DNA from: Pelagibacteraceae bacterium
GTDB taxonomy: Bacteria; Pseudomonadota; Alphaproteobacteria; HIMB59; GCA-002718135
Direction of reading: 5' to 3'
DNA: 41,980 bases
Assembly (NCBI GenBank): GCA_017639935.1
Contig: JAGFWP010000024.1
Location: 1-41,980 of the forward strand
Each line of letters opens with the position of its first letter. Position 1 is the first letter of the stretch. The notes beneath the pieces were generated by a model that had not been told where the DNA came from, ran no database searches, and worked only from the letters and a program-made list of their open reading frames with translations. The translations under genes and the position numbers were made by a program. Positions 6,981 to 16,377 of this stretch are shown piece by piece.

Positions 6981-8376
6981 ATTTAAATTCAACTCCGCTA
7001 AGTTTTAATTGATTTTCAATCAGTTTTATAAGATCAGGTAGATCATCTTTGTTTAATGATTCAGCTCTGCATGTTAACTGATTCTGCGTGTTACTTGCCC
7101 GAATAAGAAACCAGCCCTTATCATTTTCAACTCGAATTCCATCAATATCGATTATTTTACCTTTTATGTCTTTTAAACGATTTTTTATTTCATTAATGAT
7201 TTCAAATTTTCTTATTTCCTCAACATTAACGCGAGTTTCAGGAGTAGCTGTTGTTTTTGGATATAATCCCATCAGTTCATTTAAAGATATTTCTTCATTT
7301 GATAAAATTCTCAATAATCGCAAACCAACATACATTGCATCATCATAGCCGAAAAAATCATCACCGTAACAAATATGACCGCTCATCTCCCCTGAAAGTG
7401 GTGATTTTACTTCTTTCATTTTTTCTTTAATGGGTGAATGTCCTGTTTTAAACATTATAGGTTCACAGTTGAATTTTTTTACTTCATCAAAAAAAACTTT
7501 GCTGCTTTTAACATCCATAATGATTTTGGGATTTTCATACAAATTAGAAATTTCTTTAACTAATAATAGCATATATTGGTCTGCCCAAATTATATTACCT
7601 TTATTATCTACTACTCCTAATCGATCGCCATCTCCATCAAAACCAAGACCGATATCACAAGAATTAGATATAACAGTTTTAATAAGCTGTTCCATATTTT
7701 TGGGAACTGTGGGATCAGGATGGTGATTTGGAAATGTTCCATCTACCTCTTTATTGATAACGATATGTTCAGCTCTGCTTAATTGATTCGTAAATGAATC
7801 TATAACTGTGCCCATAGATCCGTTCGCGATATCCCAAGCTATTTTCATTCTTTTATTAAATTTAATATTTTTCAAATTGTTTTTTACGTATTCTTTTCTA
7901 ATATCAAAATTATTTAATTTGCCCTGCCCTGTTAAGATATTTTTTAAAGTAGTTAGTGATTGAAGGTTTTGAATTTCATCAGCAAAAAAAGAATGCTTAT
8001 TTAAAACCATTTTAAAGCCATTGTATTCAGGTGGATTATGTGAACCAGTTACCATAACAGCAGCATCAGTTTTAAGATGATAATGGGCAAAATATGCCAT
8101 TGGTGTTGGGCACAGACCAATAGAAAAAACATTTGCGCCACTTTCAAGTAACCCAGCGCATAAAGCATCATACAGAGATGGCGATGTCAATCTTCCATCA
8201 TATCCAATGGCGATCTTTTTTTCAGAAAATTTAGAACATACGATATGGCCGAAAGTTCTGCCTATAGAATAAGCTGTATTAGCTGTGAGATCTTTATTTA
8301 CGATGCCCCGGATGTCATACTCCCTTAAAACATCAGGATTGAACCGTTCTAAAATAAAATTATTTTCCAACTCCAT
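6970..8376 (-). CDS. Phosphomannomutase/phosphoglucomutase
   Basis: The enzyme interconverts hexose 6-phosphate and hexose 1-phosphate, feeding GDP-mannose or UDP-glucose synthesis for surface polysaccharides. The 468-residue alpha-D-phosphohexomutase has the phosphoserine loop AAVMVTGSHNPPEYNG (Ser112), the metal loop GLGFDGDGDRLGVVD, a sugar-recognition loop with SGEMSGH, and a C-terminal phosphate site around RASNTQNQLTCRAE. This matches dual PMM/PGM enzymes such as AlgC rather than GlmM, which has a different signature after the active serine. It overlaps ugd by 17 bases on the same strand and is read after it, which supports a joint role in sugar-nucleotide supply. Confidence 0.9.
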   Translation of the reverse strand: MELENNFILERFNPDVLREYDIRGIVNKDLTANTAYSIGRTFGHIVCSKFSEKKIAIGYDGRLTSPSLYDALCAGLLESGANVFSIGLCPTPMAYFAHYHLKTDAAVMVTGSHNPPEYNGFKMVLNKHSFFADEIQNLQSLTTLKNILTGQGKLNNFDIRKEYVKNNLKNIKFNKRMKIAWDIANGSMGTVIDSFTNQLSRAEHIVINKEVDGTFPNHHPDPTVPKNMEQLIKTVISNSCDIGLGFDGDGDRLGVVDNKGNIIWADQYMLLLVKEISNLYENPKIIMDVKSSKVFFDEVKKFNCEPIMFKTGHSPIKEKMKEVKSPLSGEMSGHICYGDDFFGYDDAMYVGLRLLRILSNEEISLNELMGLYPKTTATPETRVNVEEIRKFEIINEIKNRLKDIKGKIIDIDGIRVENDKGWFLIRASNTQNQLTCRAESLNKDDLPDLIKLIENQLKLSGVEFKFNL

Positions 8377-9664
8377 GATATTCTATGCCCATATCTTTTA
8401 CTTCAGTTTCATTATAAATATTGCGGAGATCAAAAATTACAGGATCTTTCATTAACTCTTTTATTTTTTTTAAATCCAATGCTCTGAATTCATTCCATTC
8501 AGTGGCAATTATAAGGACTCTTGATCCTTTGCATACATCGTAGGCCGACTTACAATAATCAATATCAGGCAAAATTTCTTTAGCATTGGTCATAGCGTGA
8601 GGATCAAAGCACTTAATATTTCCTCCTGATTTATTAAGTTCATTGGCAATGATGATCGAGGTTGAATCGCGAATATCATCAGTATTGGGTTTAAAGCTCA
8701 AGCCTAAAATGCCAATTGAAATGCCGTCGAGTTTATTATTAAATCTATTTTTAATTTTTGAAGCAATTCTTCTTGGTCTTGATTCATTTGAAGCATTAAC
8801 GGCATTGATAATTGAAAATTCAATATTATGTTTTTTAGCAGTTGCACTAAAAGCTTTAACATCTTTTGGAAAACAGGACCCGCCAAAGCCCGGTCCGGCA
8901 TGTAAAAACTTCTCTCCGATCCGCTTATCAAGTCCCATTGCCTTAGAAACATCTTGAACATCAGCGCCAACTGTTTCACAAAGATCAGCGACTTCATTTA
9001 TAAAAGAAATCTTGGTAGCTAAAAAACTATTGGATGCATACTTAATAACTTCAGCGCTCTCTATAGTTGTTGATAAAATTGATGTTTTTTGCAAGTATAA
9101 AGGTCGATAAATTTGTCTCATAATATCTTCAGATTTTTTATTTTCAGTGCCAATCACCACTCTGTCAGGATGCATGAAATCATTAATTGCAGAACCTTCC
9201 CGCAAAAACTCAGGATTAGAAACTACATCAAATTTATCGCTAGAAGATTTTTGAGATATGATTTCTTTAATTTTTCTTGTTGTTCCCACAGGAACAGTTG
9301 ATTTAGTAACCACAACACAATAGTTAACAATATTTTCAGAAATTTTTTCTGCTACTGCATAAACGTCATTCAGATCTGCTTCATTTTCTAATCTTTTTGT
9401 TGGGGTGCCAACCGTAATAAATACGACACTAGCTTCCTTTAAAGATTCACTTAAATTATTTGATAAAGAGAAACGTTTTGTTGAGTTGAGATGCTTGACA
9501 AGCAAGTCATCCAAGCCTGGCTCGAAAAACGGACAAACACCTTTGGCAATGCTATTTATTCTAGATTGATCCTTGTCGACACATAAAGTTTCAAATCCAA
9601 ATTCTGCAAAACATAGACCTGAAACAAGACCTACGTATCCAGTTCCAACCATTGCTATTTTCAT
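8360..9664 (-). CDS. ugd: UDP-glucose 6-dehydrogenase
   Basis: Ugd oxidises UDP-glucose twice with NAD to give UDP-glucuronate for exopolysaccharide or lipid modification. The 434-residue protein begins with a Rossmann motif (GTGYVG, residues 7-12), has SKSTVPVGTTR-like and NPEFLREGSAI blocks, and carries the catalytic Cys264 in AGPGFGGSCFPKD. The C-terminal UDP-binding domain contains GLSFKPNTDDIRDS. The family also includes GDP-mannose dehydrogenases, but the sequence pattern fits UDP-glucose enzymes. It leads a two-gene unit with the phosphohexomutase, and is divergent from the sugar isomerase gene with only about 50 bases between starts. Confidence 0.92.
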   Translation of the reverse strand: MKIAMVGTGYVGLVSGLCFAEFGFETLCVDKDQSRINSIAKGVCPFFEPGLDDLLVKHLNSTKRFSLSNNLSESLKEASVVFITVGTPTKRLENEADLNDVYAVAEKISENIVNYCVVVTKSTVPVGTTRKIKEIISQKSSSDKFDVVSNPEFLREGSAINDFMHPDRVVIGTENKKSEDIMRQIYRPLYLQKTSILSTTIESAEVIKYASNSFLATKISFINEVADLCETVGADVQDVSKAMGLDKRIGEKFLHAGPGFGGSCFPKDVKAFSATAKKHNIEFSIINAVNASNESRPRRIASKIKNRFNNKLDGISIGILGLSFKPNTDDIRDSTSIIIANELNKSGGNIKCFDPHAMTNAKEILPDIDYCKSAYDVCKGSRVLIIATEWNEFRALDLKKIKELMKDPVIFDLRNIYNETEVKDMGIEYHGVGK

Positions 9665-9714
9665 AACTTCGCCTTATACAATCATTGATAAAAAAAGCGA
9701 AGAAAGATTATAAA

Positions 9715-10488
9715 ATGAAAAAAAAACAAATTTCCTTACAAGTATATTCAGCTAGAAATTTCAAACCATATGAAGATATATTTAAATTTTTATCGGAAGA
9801 AGGAATGAAAAATGTGGAATTGTTTGAAGTTGAAGCATTCAATGAAACTAAAGAATTGTTGGATAAATATAACTTAATCTCATTATCTTCTCATATAGGT
9901 TTTGACACGCTTAAGAATACTGATTTGATCATTGAAAGCCTGAAAAAATTAAAAATCAAGCATGCCATCATACCTTGCCCAGTTGGAAAACCAGGTGGAA
10001 AATTCGAGGCAGTTTTTGATAAAAATGAAGAAGAATGGGATGCTTTTGGAAAAGAGCTATCATCATATGTTCAAGTCTTTGAAGACAATGGGATGACGCT
10101 TGGATATCATAATCATGCATTTGAGTTTAATAAACTTCCAAGTGGAAAAATGCCTTTGGAATGTATTTTAGATCACAATGAAAACTTAAAATTTGAAATT
10201 GATTTGGGATGGGTTGTTGCAGGGAAAGCTGATCCAATTTTTTGGACAAAAAAATATTCATCAAAAATTATTGCTTGTCACATAAAAGATTTTTCTTCAC
10301 CAGATAAAGATTTAATAGATCATGATTCACAATGTGCAATTGGCGAAGGTTTCATTAATTGGAAAACAGTTCTTGGAGAAATAAAAAACACTTCTTGTGA
10401 GATTTTTGCTTTAGAACACGATGATCCGAAAGATTATAAGGAATATGTTTCAAAATCTTTAAATTTTTTAAACAATCTAGAGTTTTAG
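9715..10488 (+). CDS. Sugar phosphate isomerase/epimerase-family TIM-barrel protein
   Basis: The ORF track starts at a TTG (9685), but the internal ATG at 9715 gives the usual family opening MKKKQISLQVYSARN and is preferred. The 257-residue protein belongs to the xylose-isomerase-like TIM barrels. LGYHNHAFEF, LKFEIDLGWVVAGKADPIFW, ACHIKDFSS and GEGFINWK supply the His, Glu and Asp residues that hold a divalent metal. Relatives isomerise or epimerise keto-sugars and inositol derivatives; the substrate here is unknown. It is six bases upstream of a Gfo/Idh/MocA oxidoreductase, a frequent pairing in pathways where a sugar is first oxidised to a keto-sugar. Confidence 0.85.
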   Translation: MKKKQISLQVYSARNFKPYEDIFKFLSEEGMKNVELFEVEAFNETKELLDKYNLISLSSHIGFDTLKNTDLIIESLKKLKIKHAIIPCPVGKPGGKFEAVFDKNEEEWDAFGKELSSYVQVFEDNGMTLGYHNHAFEFNKLPSGKMPLECILDHNENLKFEIDLGWVVAGKADPIFWTKKYSSKIIACHIKDFSSPDKDLIDHDSQCAIGEGFINWKTVLGEIKNTSCEIFALEHDDPKDYKEYVSKSLNFLNNLEF

Positions 10489-10493
10489 TTTAA

Positions 10494-11615
10494 ATGAACG
10501 TAGGCATTATTGGATGTGGGAATATCGCGCCCGTTTATTTTAATTCTCACAAATTTTACAATAATTTCAAAGTTACAGCTTGCGCTGACATTGTTCATGA
10601 AGTTGCAAAAAAATCTGCAAAAAAGCATAATGTTAAGGCACAAACTGTTGAAGAAATTCTTTTAAATGATGATATCAGTCTAATTATTAATTTAACAGTT
10701 CCTTCATCTCATAAAGAAATTATTATGAGATCATTAGAGGCTGGAAAACATTGTTATTCTGAAAAACCATTGGCGATAAATTTTAAGGATGGATTGGCAA
10801 TTAATAATCTCGCAAAAGAAAAAAAATTAATTGTTGGTTGTGCGCCTGATACTTTTTTAGGAGGTGCTGGGCAAAAAGCTAGGGAAATAATTGATAGCAG
10901 TGAAATAGGCAACATAGTTCTTGGAACATTTAACTTAATGTCACACGGAATGGAACATTGGCATCCTAATCCGGATTTCTTTTTTAAACCTGGGGCAGGT
11001 CCAGTTTTTGATGTTGGTGTATACTACATTACTCAACTGGTTAACTTGCTTGGATCCGTAGAGAGAATAATTAGTGTTAGTGGTACTGCCACTGAAGAAA
11101 GAATTATTACTAGCAAACCTAATTACGGAAAGAAAATTAAAGTAGAGACACCAACTACATTAATGGGTGTTATGGAATTTACAAATAAATCAAAAGTTCA
11201 ATTATTCGCCTCTTGGGATGTCTGGAAACATAAGCATAGTACAATAGAATTATATGGGCTAAATGGATCTATTGTTCTGCCTGATCCAAATTATTTTGGT
11301 GGCGAGTTACTATTATCTAATAAAGATTCTGACTGGCAGAAAATAAACACTGACTCAATGTTACTTGGCACCCCTAATAGTGAAGATAATAACGCCATGG
11401 TAGCAAACTACAGAGGCATTGGTCTGTCTGATATGATCGATAGTATTAAGAAAAACATTCAACCTCGTTGTTCCATTGATCTTGCTCTGCATGTTCTTGA
11501 GATAATGGAAGGAATTTTAATCTCTAGTATAAATGAGTCAATATACAAAATCACAACTCATTGTGATAGGCCAGAATCTTTAAATGAAGAGGAAATTAGA
11601 TCTTTAAAAGTTTAA
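10494..11615 (+). CDS. Gfo/Idh/MocA-family NAD(P)-dependent sugar oxidoreductase
   Basis: The 373-residue protein starts MNVGIIGCGNIAP, an N-terminal Rossmann fold for NAD(P). It has the conserved EKP motif (HCYSEKPLAI) that positions the catalytic Lys, and a middle region PGAGPVFDVGVYYITQLVNLLG in which DxGxYxxxQ contains the second catalytic cluster. The C-terminal substrate domain contains SWDVWKHKHSTIELYG. Family members oxidise sugars, inositols or sugar acids at a secondary hydroxyl. Its place between the TIM-barrel isomerase and the LacI/agl genes suggests it acts on the imported glycoside, for example at C3, but this is inference. Confidence 0.88.
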   Translation: MNVGIIGCGNIAPVYFNSHKFYNNFKVTACADIVHEVAKKSAKKHNVKAQTVEEILLNDDISLIINLTVPSSHKEIIMRSLEAGKHCYSEKPLAINFKDGLAINNLAKEKKLIVGCAPDTFLGGAGQKAREIIDSSEIGNIVLGTFNLMSHGMEHWHPNPDFFFKPGAGPVFDVGVYYITQLVNLLGSVERIISVSGTATEERIITSKPNYGKKIKVETPTTLMGVMEFTNKSKVQLFASWDVWKHKHSTIELYGLNGSIVLPDPNYFGGELLLSNKDSDWQKINTDSMLLGTPNSEDNNAMVANYRGIGLSDMIDSIKKNIQPRCSIDLALHVLEIMEGILISSINESIYKITTHCDRPESLNEEEIRSLKV

Positions 11616-11633
11616 AATTAATATTCACGATAT

Positions 11634-12665
11634 TTATAAAATTTTTACTGTATGAACAGAATCTCTTTCAGTTATTTTAGGTTCTCCTAAAAACTCTATG
11701 AGAGTGCTCTTATCTTTTTCAGTGTCAAATAATATTTCAATCGCTTTTTCTCCTAAATCCTTTAATGGATTATCTACGGTTGTAATTGATGGCGAAGACA
11801 GATGCTCTAAAATTGGTCCACCGTATGAGATAACCGAAATATCCTTTCCTATTTCTTTATTTAATTCCTTACAGGCATTTATGGCTCCTACGGCTGTAAA
11901 TTCCGTTGAAGAGATTATACTTGTAATTTCAGGATTTTTTATAATTGTGTTTATTATTATATCTTTGGCCTGTTTAGGATTCTCTGACCGTAAGGTTTTA
12001 TAATATTTTTTTTTAAATTTAAGATTATTTTTTTTTAAACCTTTTAAAAATCCAATTTTTCTCTGATGTGCAAAGTTATATTCTTCAGAAATATTTATAA
12101 AAGCTATATTCCTATGGTTTTTATTAACTAAATAATCAACCATCATTTCTATACTTGCCTCATTATCAAGATCAACCCATGAATAATTATTAAAATTCTT
12201 AGAACGACCCCAGGAAACAAAATGTACTTTATTTTTCTTTAAAAAATTAATTCTATTATCGTATTTTTTTGTATTATGAATGATAAGTTTATTAATTTTC
12301 TGAACATTAACTAATTTTTCATAAGCTTCTTTTTCTTCCTTTTCATTTTTTGCAAACATCATTGTAAATTGAATATTCTCAGAATGAAGCTTATCTGACA
12401 AGCCTGCAATAAATTCGAAGAATGATGATTGATTCAGTATTGATGAATTTAAACCATAAATAGGTAAAACAAATCCCACTGAGTTTGATTTGCCAGATGC
12501 CAGTCTACTTGCATGGGGATTTGGTGAATAATTGTATTTTTTGGCTAAATTTAGAACTCTGATTTTTGTTTTTTCACTAACATCGGAATAGTTTCCTAAA
12601 GCTCTCGACACAGTTGTGATGGATAAGTTAAGTTTTTTTGCTAACTTTTTAATATTCATATTCAT
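11634..12665 (-). CDS. LacI-family transcriptional regulator
   Basis: The protein has an N-terminal LacI helix-turn-helix, MNIKKLAKKLNLSITTVSRALGNYSDVSEKTKIRV, then the hinge SPNPHASRLASGKSNSVGFVLP, then a periplasmic-binding-protein-like sugar domain ending GPILEHLSSPSITTVDNPLKDLGEKAIEIL. The track begins at an upstream ATG (12686) that adds MCKSCIF. LacI proteins normally begin right before the first helix, so the ATG at 12663-12665 or the one at 12657-12659 is more likely. No strong ribosome site is visible. It is divergent from the aglE-like gene, and the gap holds a perfect LacI-type palindrome, so it probably represses the importer and its own gene until an inducer sugar is present. Confidence 0.9.
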   Translation of the reverse strand: MNMNIKKLAKKLNLSITTVSRALGNYSDVSEKTKIRVLNLAKKYNYSPNPHASRLASGKSNSVGFVLPIYGLNSSILNQSSFFEFIAGLSDKLHSENIQFTMMFAKNEKEEKEAYEKLVNVQKINKLIIHNTKKYDNRINFLKKNKVHFVSWGRSKNFNNYSWVDLDNEASIEMMVDYLVNKNHRNIAFINISEEYNFAHQRKIGFLKGLKKNNLKFKKKYYKTLRSENPKQAKDIIINTIIKNPEITSIISSTEFTAVGAINACKELNKEIGKDISVISYGGPILEHLSSPSITTVDNPLKDLGEKAIEILFDTEKDKSTLIEFLGEPKITERDSVHTVKIL

Positions 12666-12704
12666 AAAAATACAAGATTTACACAATAGATTAACCTTAT
12701 GCTA

Positions 12705-12726
12705 TTGACAACCAAAACGTTTTGGT
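12705..12726 (+). promoter_or_regulatory. LacI-family operator overlapping the aglE promoter
   Basis: ACCAAAACGTTTTGGT at 12711-12726 is a perfect 16-bp palindrome with the central CG typical of LacI/GalR operators. It follows directly on a consensus -35 box TTGACA at 12705-12710, so it fills the spacer of the promoter that would drive the binding-protein gene. The -10 box is poorly defined (A-rich at about 12726-12733). Binding of the divergent LacI-type protein would block RNA polymerase. Half-matches inside coding regions elsewhere in the window do not have the full palindrome. Confidence 0.88.
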
Positions 12727-12761
12727 AAAAAATAAGTTATCTAATTATAATTGGAGGCAAA

Positions 12762-14069
12762 ATGAGTAAAACGACAAAATTAGCTTTGGCGTTTTTAGTT
12801 AGTGTTTTATTTTTTAATGCTAATGTTAATGCTGAGGCATATAGCGGTCCGGATCTAAGTGGACAAAAGGTAACCATTTCTGGTCCTTGGTTGGCACCTG
12901 AAGATGGATACATAAGAGAAATAGCTGCAATTTTTGAAAAAGCTACTGGGGCTACAGTTGAATATGGTGGTTCAGATAGTTTTGAACAACAAATTGTTAT
13001 TGATATAAAAGCTGGTAGCCCTCCAGACTTAGCAATATTCCCACAACCAGGTTTAGCAGCTAATATGGCAGCAATTGGTGGATTAGTGCCACTAAGCGAT
13101 GATGTGAAAAATGAGGTTTTGAACAATTATGCAGCTGGTCAATCTTGGGTTGATCTTGCAACATATCCTGATCAAAACGGAAATGATCAATTTTATGCTA
13201 TTTTCTATAAAGTTAATGTTAAAAGTTTAGTTTGGTATTCTCCAGACAACTTTGAAGATAATGGATATGAAGTTCCAACCACAATGGAAGACTTGATTGC
13301 TTTAACTGAACAAATGGCTTCGGAAGGAAATACTCCGTGGTGCATAGGTTTAGGTTCAGGTGATGCAACAGGCTGGCCTGCAACTGACTGGATGGAAGAT
13401 ATAATGTTAAGAACGCATGACCCTTCTGTTTACGATATGTGGGTATCAAATGAAATGCCATTTAATGATCCTAAAGTACTAGAAGCTATGGACTTTTTTG
13501 GTTCTTTTGCGTTAAATGATAAATACGTTAATGGCGGATCTAAAGCTGTAGCTACAACTGATTTCAGAGATTCACCAAATGGTTTATTTTCATCTCCTGC
13601 AGAATGCATGATGCATCGTCAAGCAAGTTTTATTCCTGCTTTTTTTCCAGAAGGACTGGAAGCTGGCGTAGATTATGACTTCTTCTATTTCCCAGCTTAT
13701 TCAACAAAGGATCTAGGAAAACCTGTACTTGGAGGCGGAACATTATTTGCTGCAACTAATGATAACCAAGCAACTATGGAGTTTGTGAAATTTTTACTTC
13801 ATTCAGAACCTAATGAACATTGGATGGCAAAAGGTGGTTTCTTAACTCCACATAAAGGTGCTGATTTGAGTAAATATTCTAGTGATACCTTTAGAAAACT
13901 TGGTGAAATTCTTACTGGAGCAACAACCTTCAGATTTGATGGTTCGGATTTAATGCCCGGCGCAATTGGTGCTGGTAGTTTCTGGACTGGTATGGTTGAC
14001 TATACTAATGGAAAATCTGCAAAAGATGTTGCTGATGCTATCCAAGCAAGTTGGGATGCCATAAAATAA
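12762..14069 (+). CDS. aglE: ABC transporter sugar-binding protein, AglE-like (alpha-glucoside type)
   Basis: This periplasmic solute receptor captures a sugar for the AglFGK importer. A signal peptide covers residues 1 to about 25 (KLALAFLVSVLFFNANVNA). The mature 435-residue precursor is a family-1 binding protein. GLGSGDATGWPATDWMEDIMLR is characteristic of AglE/ThuE-type receptors for alpha-glucosides such as sucrose, maltose and trehalose. A clear GGAGG site lies five bases before the ATG. The gene is read from the LacI-controlled promoter and is followed by a strong hairpin, so its message may be made in excess over the permeases. The exact sugar is not determinable. Confidence 0.9.
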   Translation: MSKTTKLALAFLVSVLFFNANVNAEAYSGPDLSGQKVTISGPWLAPEDGYIREIAAIFEKATGATVEYGGSDSFEQQIVIDIKAGSPPDLAIFPQPGLAANMAAIGGLVPLSDDVKNEVLNNYAAGQSWVDLATYPDQNGNDQFYAIFYKVNVKSLVWYSPDNFEDNGYEVPTTMEDLIALTEQMASEGNTPWCIGLGSGDATGWPATDWMEDIMLRTHDPSVYDMWVSNEMPFNDPKVLEAMDFFGSFALNDKYVNGGSKAVATTDFRDSPNGLFSSPAECMMHRQASFIPAFFPEGLEAGVDYDFFYFPAYSTKDLGKPVLGGGTLFAATNDNQATMEFVKFLLHSEPNEHWMAKGGFLTPHKGADLSKYSSDTFRKLGEILTGATTFRFDGSDLMPGAIGAGSFWTGMVDYTNGKSAKDVADAIQASWDAIK

Positions 14070-14103
14070 TAACTCCTTTGAAATTCATAATTCCTCCTAG
14101 AAT

Positions 14104-14138
14104 AGGCGAGCAATTAAACTTGCTCGCCTGTTTTTTTT
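14104..14138 (+). terminator. Hairpin with T run after the AglE-like gene
   Basis: AGGCGAGCAA and TTGCTCGCCT form a perfect 10-bp stem with loop TTAAAC, followed by G and eight Ts. This is a strong intrinsic terminator by appearance. Because the permease genes follow on the same strand with no evident promoter, it probably acts as a partial terminator and 3' stabiliser that raises binding-protein mRNA relative to the membrane genes. Confidence 0.88.
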
Positions 14139-14154
14139 GTATAATAAATTTCTT

Positions 14155-15126
14155 GTGACTATTTTTTCTCTAGTTTTATATGTTTTAGCGGGAATTCTGG
14201 TTTGTATTTTATACTACCATATATCTAATTTTTTATTAGATTTTTTCGCAAAAAAAGATTCCAAAGACTCATCAATAAGGGCTGTTATTTTTATTGCTCC
14301 CGCATTTATTGTTTTAGTAATATTCATTTTATATCCAGTATTTGAAACGATAAGATTAAGTTTTTTTGATAAATTTGATAGAGAATTTGTTGGTATAAAT
14401 AATTATATCTGGGCAGTTAATGATCCGGAGTTTAGAAGGTGTATTTTAAATAATCTTGGCTGGCTTTTAATTGTTCCAACCTTGAGTACTTTTTTTGGAC
14501 TAGTTATTGCAAATCTAGCTGACAGAATTTGGTGGGGGACCATTGCAAAATCTATTATTTTTATGCCAATGGCCATATCATTCGTTGGAGCTGGAGTTAT
14601 TTGGAAGTTTGTTTACGATTACAGAGGACCGGGTGATCAACAAATTGGTTTTTTAAATGCCATCATAGTATCTTTTGGGTTGGATCCTCAGGCCTGGATA
14701 ACTATTCCTATTTGGAATAATTTGTTTTTAATGGCAATTATGATCTGGATACAAACTGGATTAGCTATGATAATATTTAGTGCTGCTTTAAGAGGTGTGC
14801 CGAAAGAAATGTTAGAAGCAGCCCGAATAGATGGTGCTGGTGAATTAAAAATTTTTACTTCTATAATAATTCCTTACCTTCAACAGACCATATTAGTAAT
14901 TTGGACAATAATAACCATAGTAGTTTTGAAAATCTTTGACATCATTGTAGCGATGACAAATGGTCAGTGGCAAACAGAAGTTTTGGCAAATCTTATGTTT
15001 GATTGGATGTTTAGAGGTGGTGGTGACTCAGGGAGAGGCAGTGTATTCGCAATAGTTATAATGGTTGCGGTTATACCTATTATGGTTTTGAACATATACA
15101 GACACAAACAGGAACAAAAAATATAA
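14155..15126 (+). CDS. aglF: ABC transporter permease, AglF-like
   Basis: This is a MalF-type inner-membrane subunit with about seven or eight hydrophobic segments. The EAA loop that contacts the ATPase is visible as PKEMLEAARIDGAGELKIFTSIIIP. An extra N-terminal helix precedes the core segment VIFIAPAFIVLVIFILYPVFETIRLSFF. The track start is a TTG at 14137 inside the terminator's T run; the in-frame GTG at 14155 is more plausible, although no clear ribosome site supports either. The stop overlaps the next permease start by one base (TAATG), which implies translational coupling. Length and order match rhizobial AglF. Confidence 0.88.
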   Translation: MTIFSLVLYVLAGILVCILYYHISNFLLDFFAKKDSKDSSIRAVIFIAPAFIVLVIFILYPVFETIRLSFFDKFDREFVGINNYIWAVNDPEFRRCILNNLGWLLIVPTLSTFFGLVIANLADRIWWGTIAKSIIFMPMAISFVGAGVIWKFVYDYRGPGDQQIGFLNAIIVSFGLDPQAWITIPIWNNLFLMAIMIWIQTGLAMIIFSAALRGVPKEMLEAARIDGAGELKIFTSIIIPYLQQTILVIWTIITIVVLKIFDIIVAMTNGQWQTEVLANLMFDWMFRGGGDSGRGSVFAIVIMVAVIPIMVLNIYRHKQEQKI

Positions 15127-16265
15127 TGAGGAAAAACCTTCTTTCATCCATAATTGCTCAGTTAATTCTTCTTGTATTTGTAATAATTTGGATAATTCCT
15201 ACATTTGGACTGTTTGTAAGTTCATTTAGGGATAAAGATTTATTGGCTGTAAGTGGATGGTGGACCTCATTAACAACTACTCAAGTTAATGAGATACATA
15301 GAACTCTAAACAAAGACGCACAAATTCAAGAAAACAATATTTACATGATAAAAGCAAATATATTTGATATTGATAAAGGAAAAAAAATTACTAGTTTCGG
15401 AATTACATCAAAAAACATCAATCAATTCTTAATTGAAGAAAAGGCAACTTTAAAAGATGGGAGTGAATTAACTGTCTCTGAAAATGGCGAATATATATGG
15501 AAATCCCAAATTCCTTTTAAAAATAAGAAGGGAAAAAGAATTTTTATAACTGCATCTAGTCCTCCTAATTTTACTTTGGAGAATTATAAGGAAGTTCTAT
15601 TTAAAGAAGGAGTTGGTCAAGCTTTTTTAAATACTTTGACCGTAGCGATCCCTTCTACAATTATTCCGCTAATAATATGTTCCTTTTTTGCTTATGCTTT
15701 ATCTTGGATGAGGTTTTTTGGAAGAGATACATTATTAGCAGTAATTATCGCCTCATTAGTAGTTCCATTACAAATGTCTTTAATACCATTATTAAGCATT
15801 TATAACGATATAGGGGCATTATTTAACGTAAGTTCAAAATCATATCCAGGTGTATGGATGGCGCACACGGGATTTGGTTTGGCTTCAACCACTTTTCTTT
15901 TAAGAAATTTTATCAAATCATTACCGCATGAAATGATAGAAGCTGCAAGAGTAGATGGGGCAACTCATTATGATATATTCACAAAAATAATATTACCTTT
16001 GTCCATTCCTGCTTTTGCTTCTATATTTATTTTACAGTTTTTGTGGGTATGGAATGATCTGCTTGTAGGATTAGTTTTTTTAGACCAAGTTCCCAGTGAA
16101 ATAATTATTACTGCTAAATTAAGAGAGTTACTCGGATCTAGAGGTGAAAATTGGGAGATTTTAACTACAGGAGCTTTTGTTTCAATGACTGTTCCTCTTG
16201 CTATATTTTTTTTACTACAAAAATATTTCATCAGGGGGCTAGTAGCTGGTTCTGTAAAAGGGTAA
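15126..16265 (+). CDS. aglG: ABC transporter permease, AglG-like, with periplasmic insert
   Basis: This MalG-type permease is 379 residues, about 100 longer than standard MalG. The extra part, roughly residues 48-150, is a soluble stretch between the first membrane helix and the core (QVNEIHRTLNKDA to ASSPPNFTLENYKEV), as also found in rhizobial AglG. The EAA loop is PHEMIEAARVDGATHYDIFTKIILP. The C-terminus QKYFIRGLVAGSVKG is classic for this family. It starts within the stop codon of aglF. The function of the insert is unknown; it should lie on the periplasmic side. Confidence 0.9.
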   Translation: MRKNLLSSIIAQLILLVFVIIWIIPTFGLFVSSFRDKDLLAVSGWWTSLTTTQVNEIHRTLNKDAQIQENNIYMIKANIFDIDKGKKITSFGITSKNINQFLIEEKATLKDGSELTVSENGEYIWKSQIPFKNKKGKRIFITASSPPNFTLENYKEVLFKEGVGQAFLNTLTVAIPSTIIPLIICSFFAYALSWMRFFGRDTLLAVIIASLVVPLQMSLIPLLSIYNDIGALFNVSSKSYPGVWMAHTGFGLASTTFLLRNFIKSLPHEMIEAARVDGATHYDIFTKIILPLSIPAFASIFILQFLWVWNDLLVGLVFLDQVPSEIIITAKLRELLGSRGENWEILTTGAFVSMTVPLAIFFLLQKYFIRGLVAGSVKG

Positions 16266-16266
16266 G

Positions 16267-16377
16267 ATGAGTAAATCTTTAATAATTATTCCTGTTCAGG
16301 CTGAAAAATTGTTAAATAAAATAATAGATATTGAAAAACAGCATCTAGGATGCTTAATTCAGTTGCTTCTTATTTAA
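16267..16377 (+). CDS. 36-codon ORF of unknown nature between aglG and aglK
   Basis: An ATG one base after the aglG stop opens a frame of 36 residues beginning MSKSLIIIPVQAEKLLNK and ending in a Leu-rich tail before TAA. The opening resembles the first residues of KdsB-type cytidylyltransferases (SLIIIPAR...LPNKP), but the match is short and the nucleotide-binding residues are absent, so it may be a gene remnant or no gene at all. In rhizobial agl operons this place is taken by the alpha-glucosidase gene aglA; nothing here resembles that enzyme. Confidence 0.25.
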   Translation: MSKSLIIIPVQAEKLLNKIIDIEKQHLGCLIQLLLI

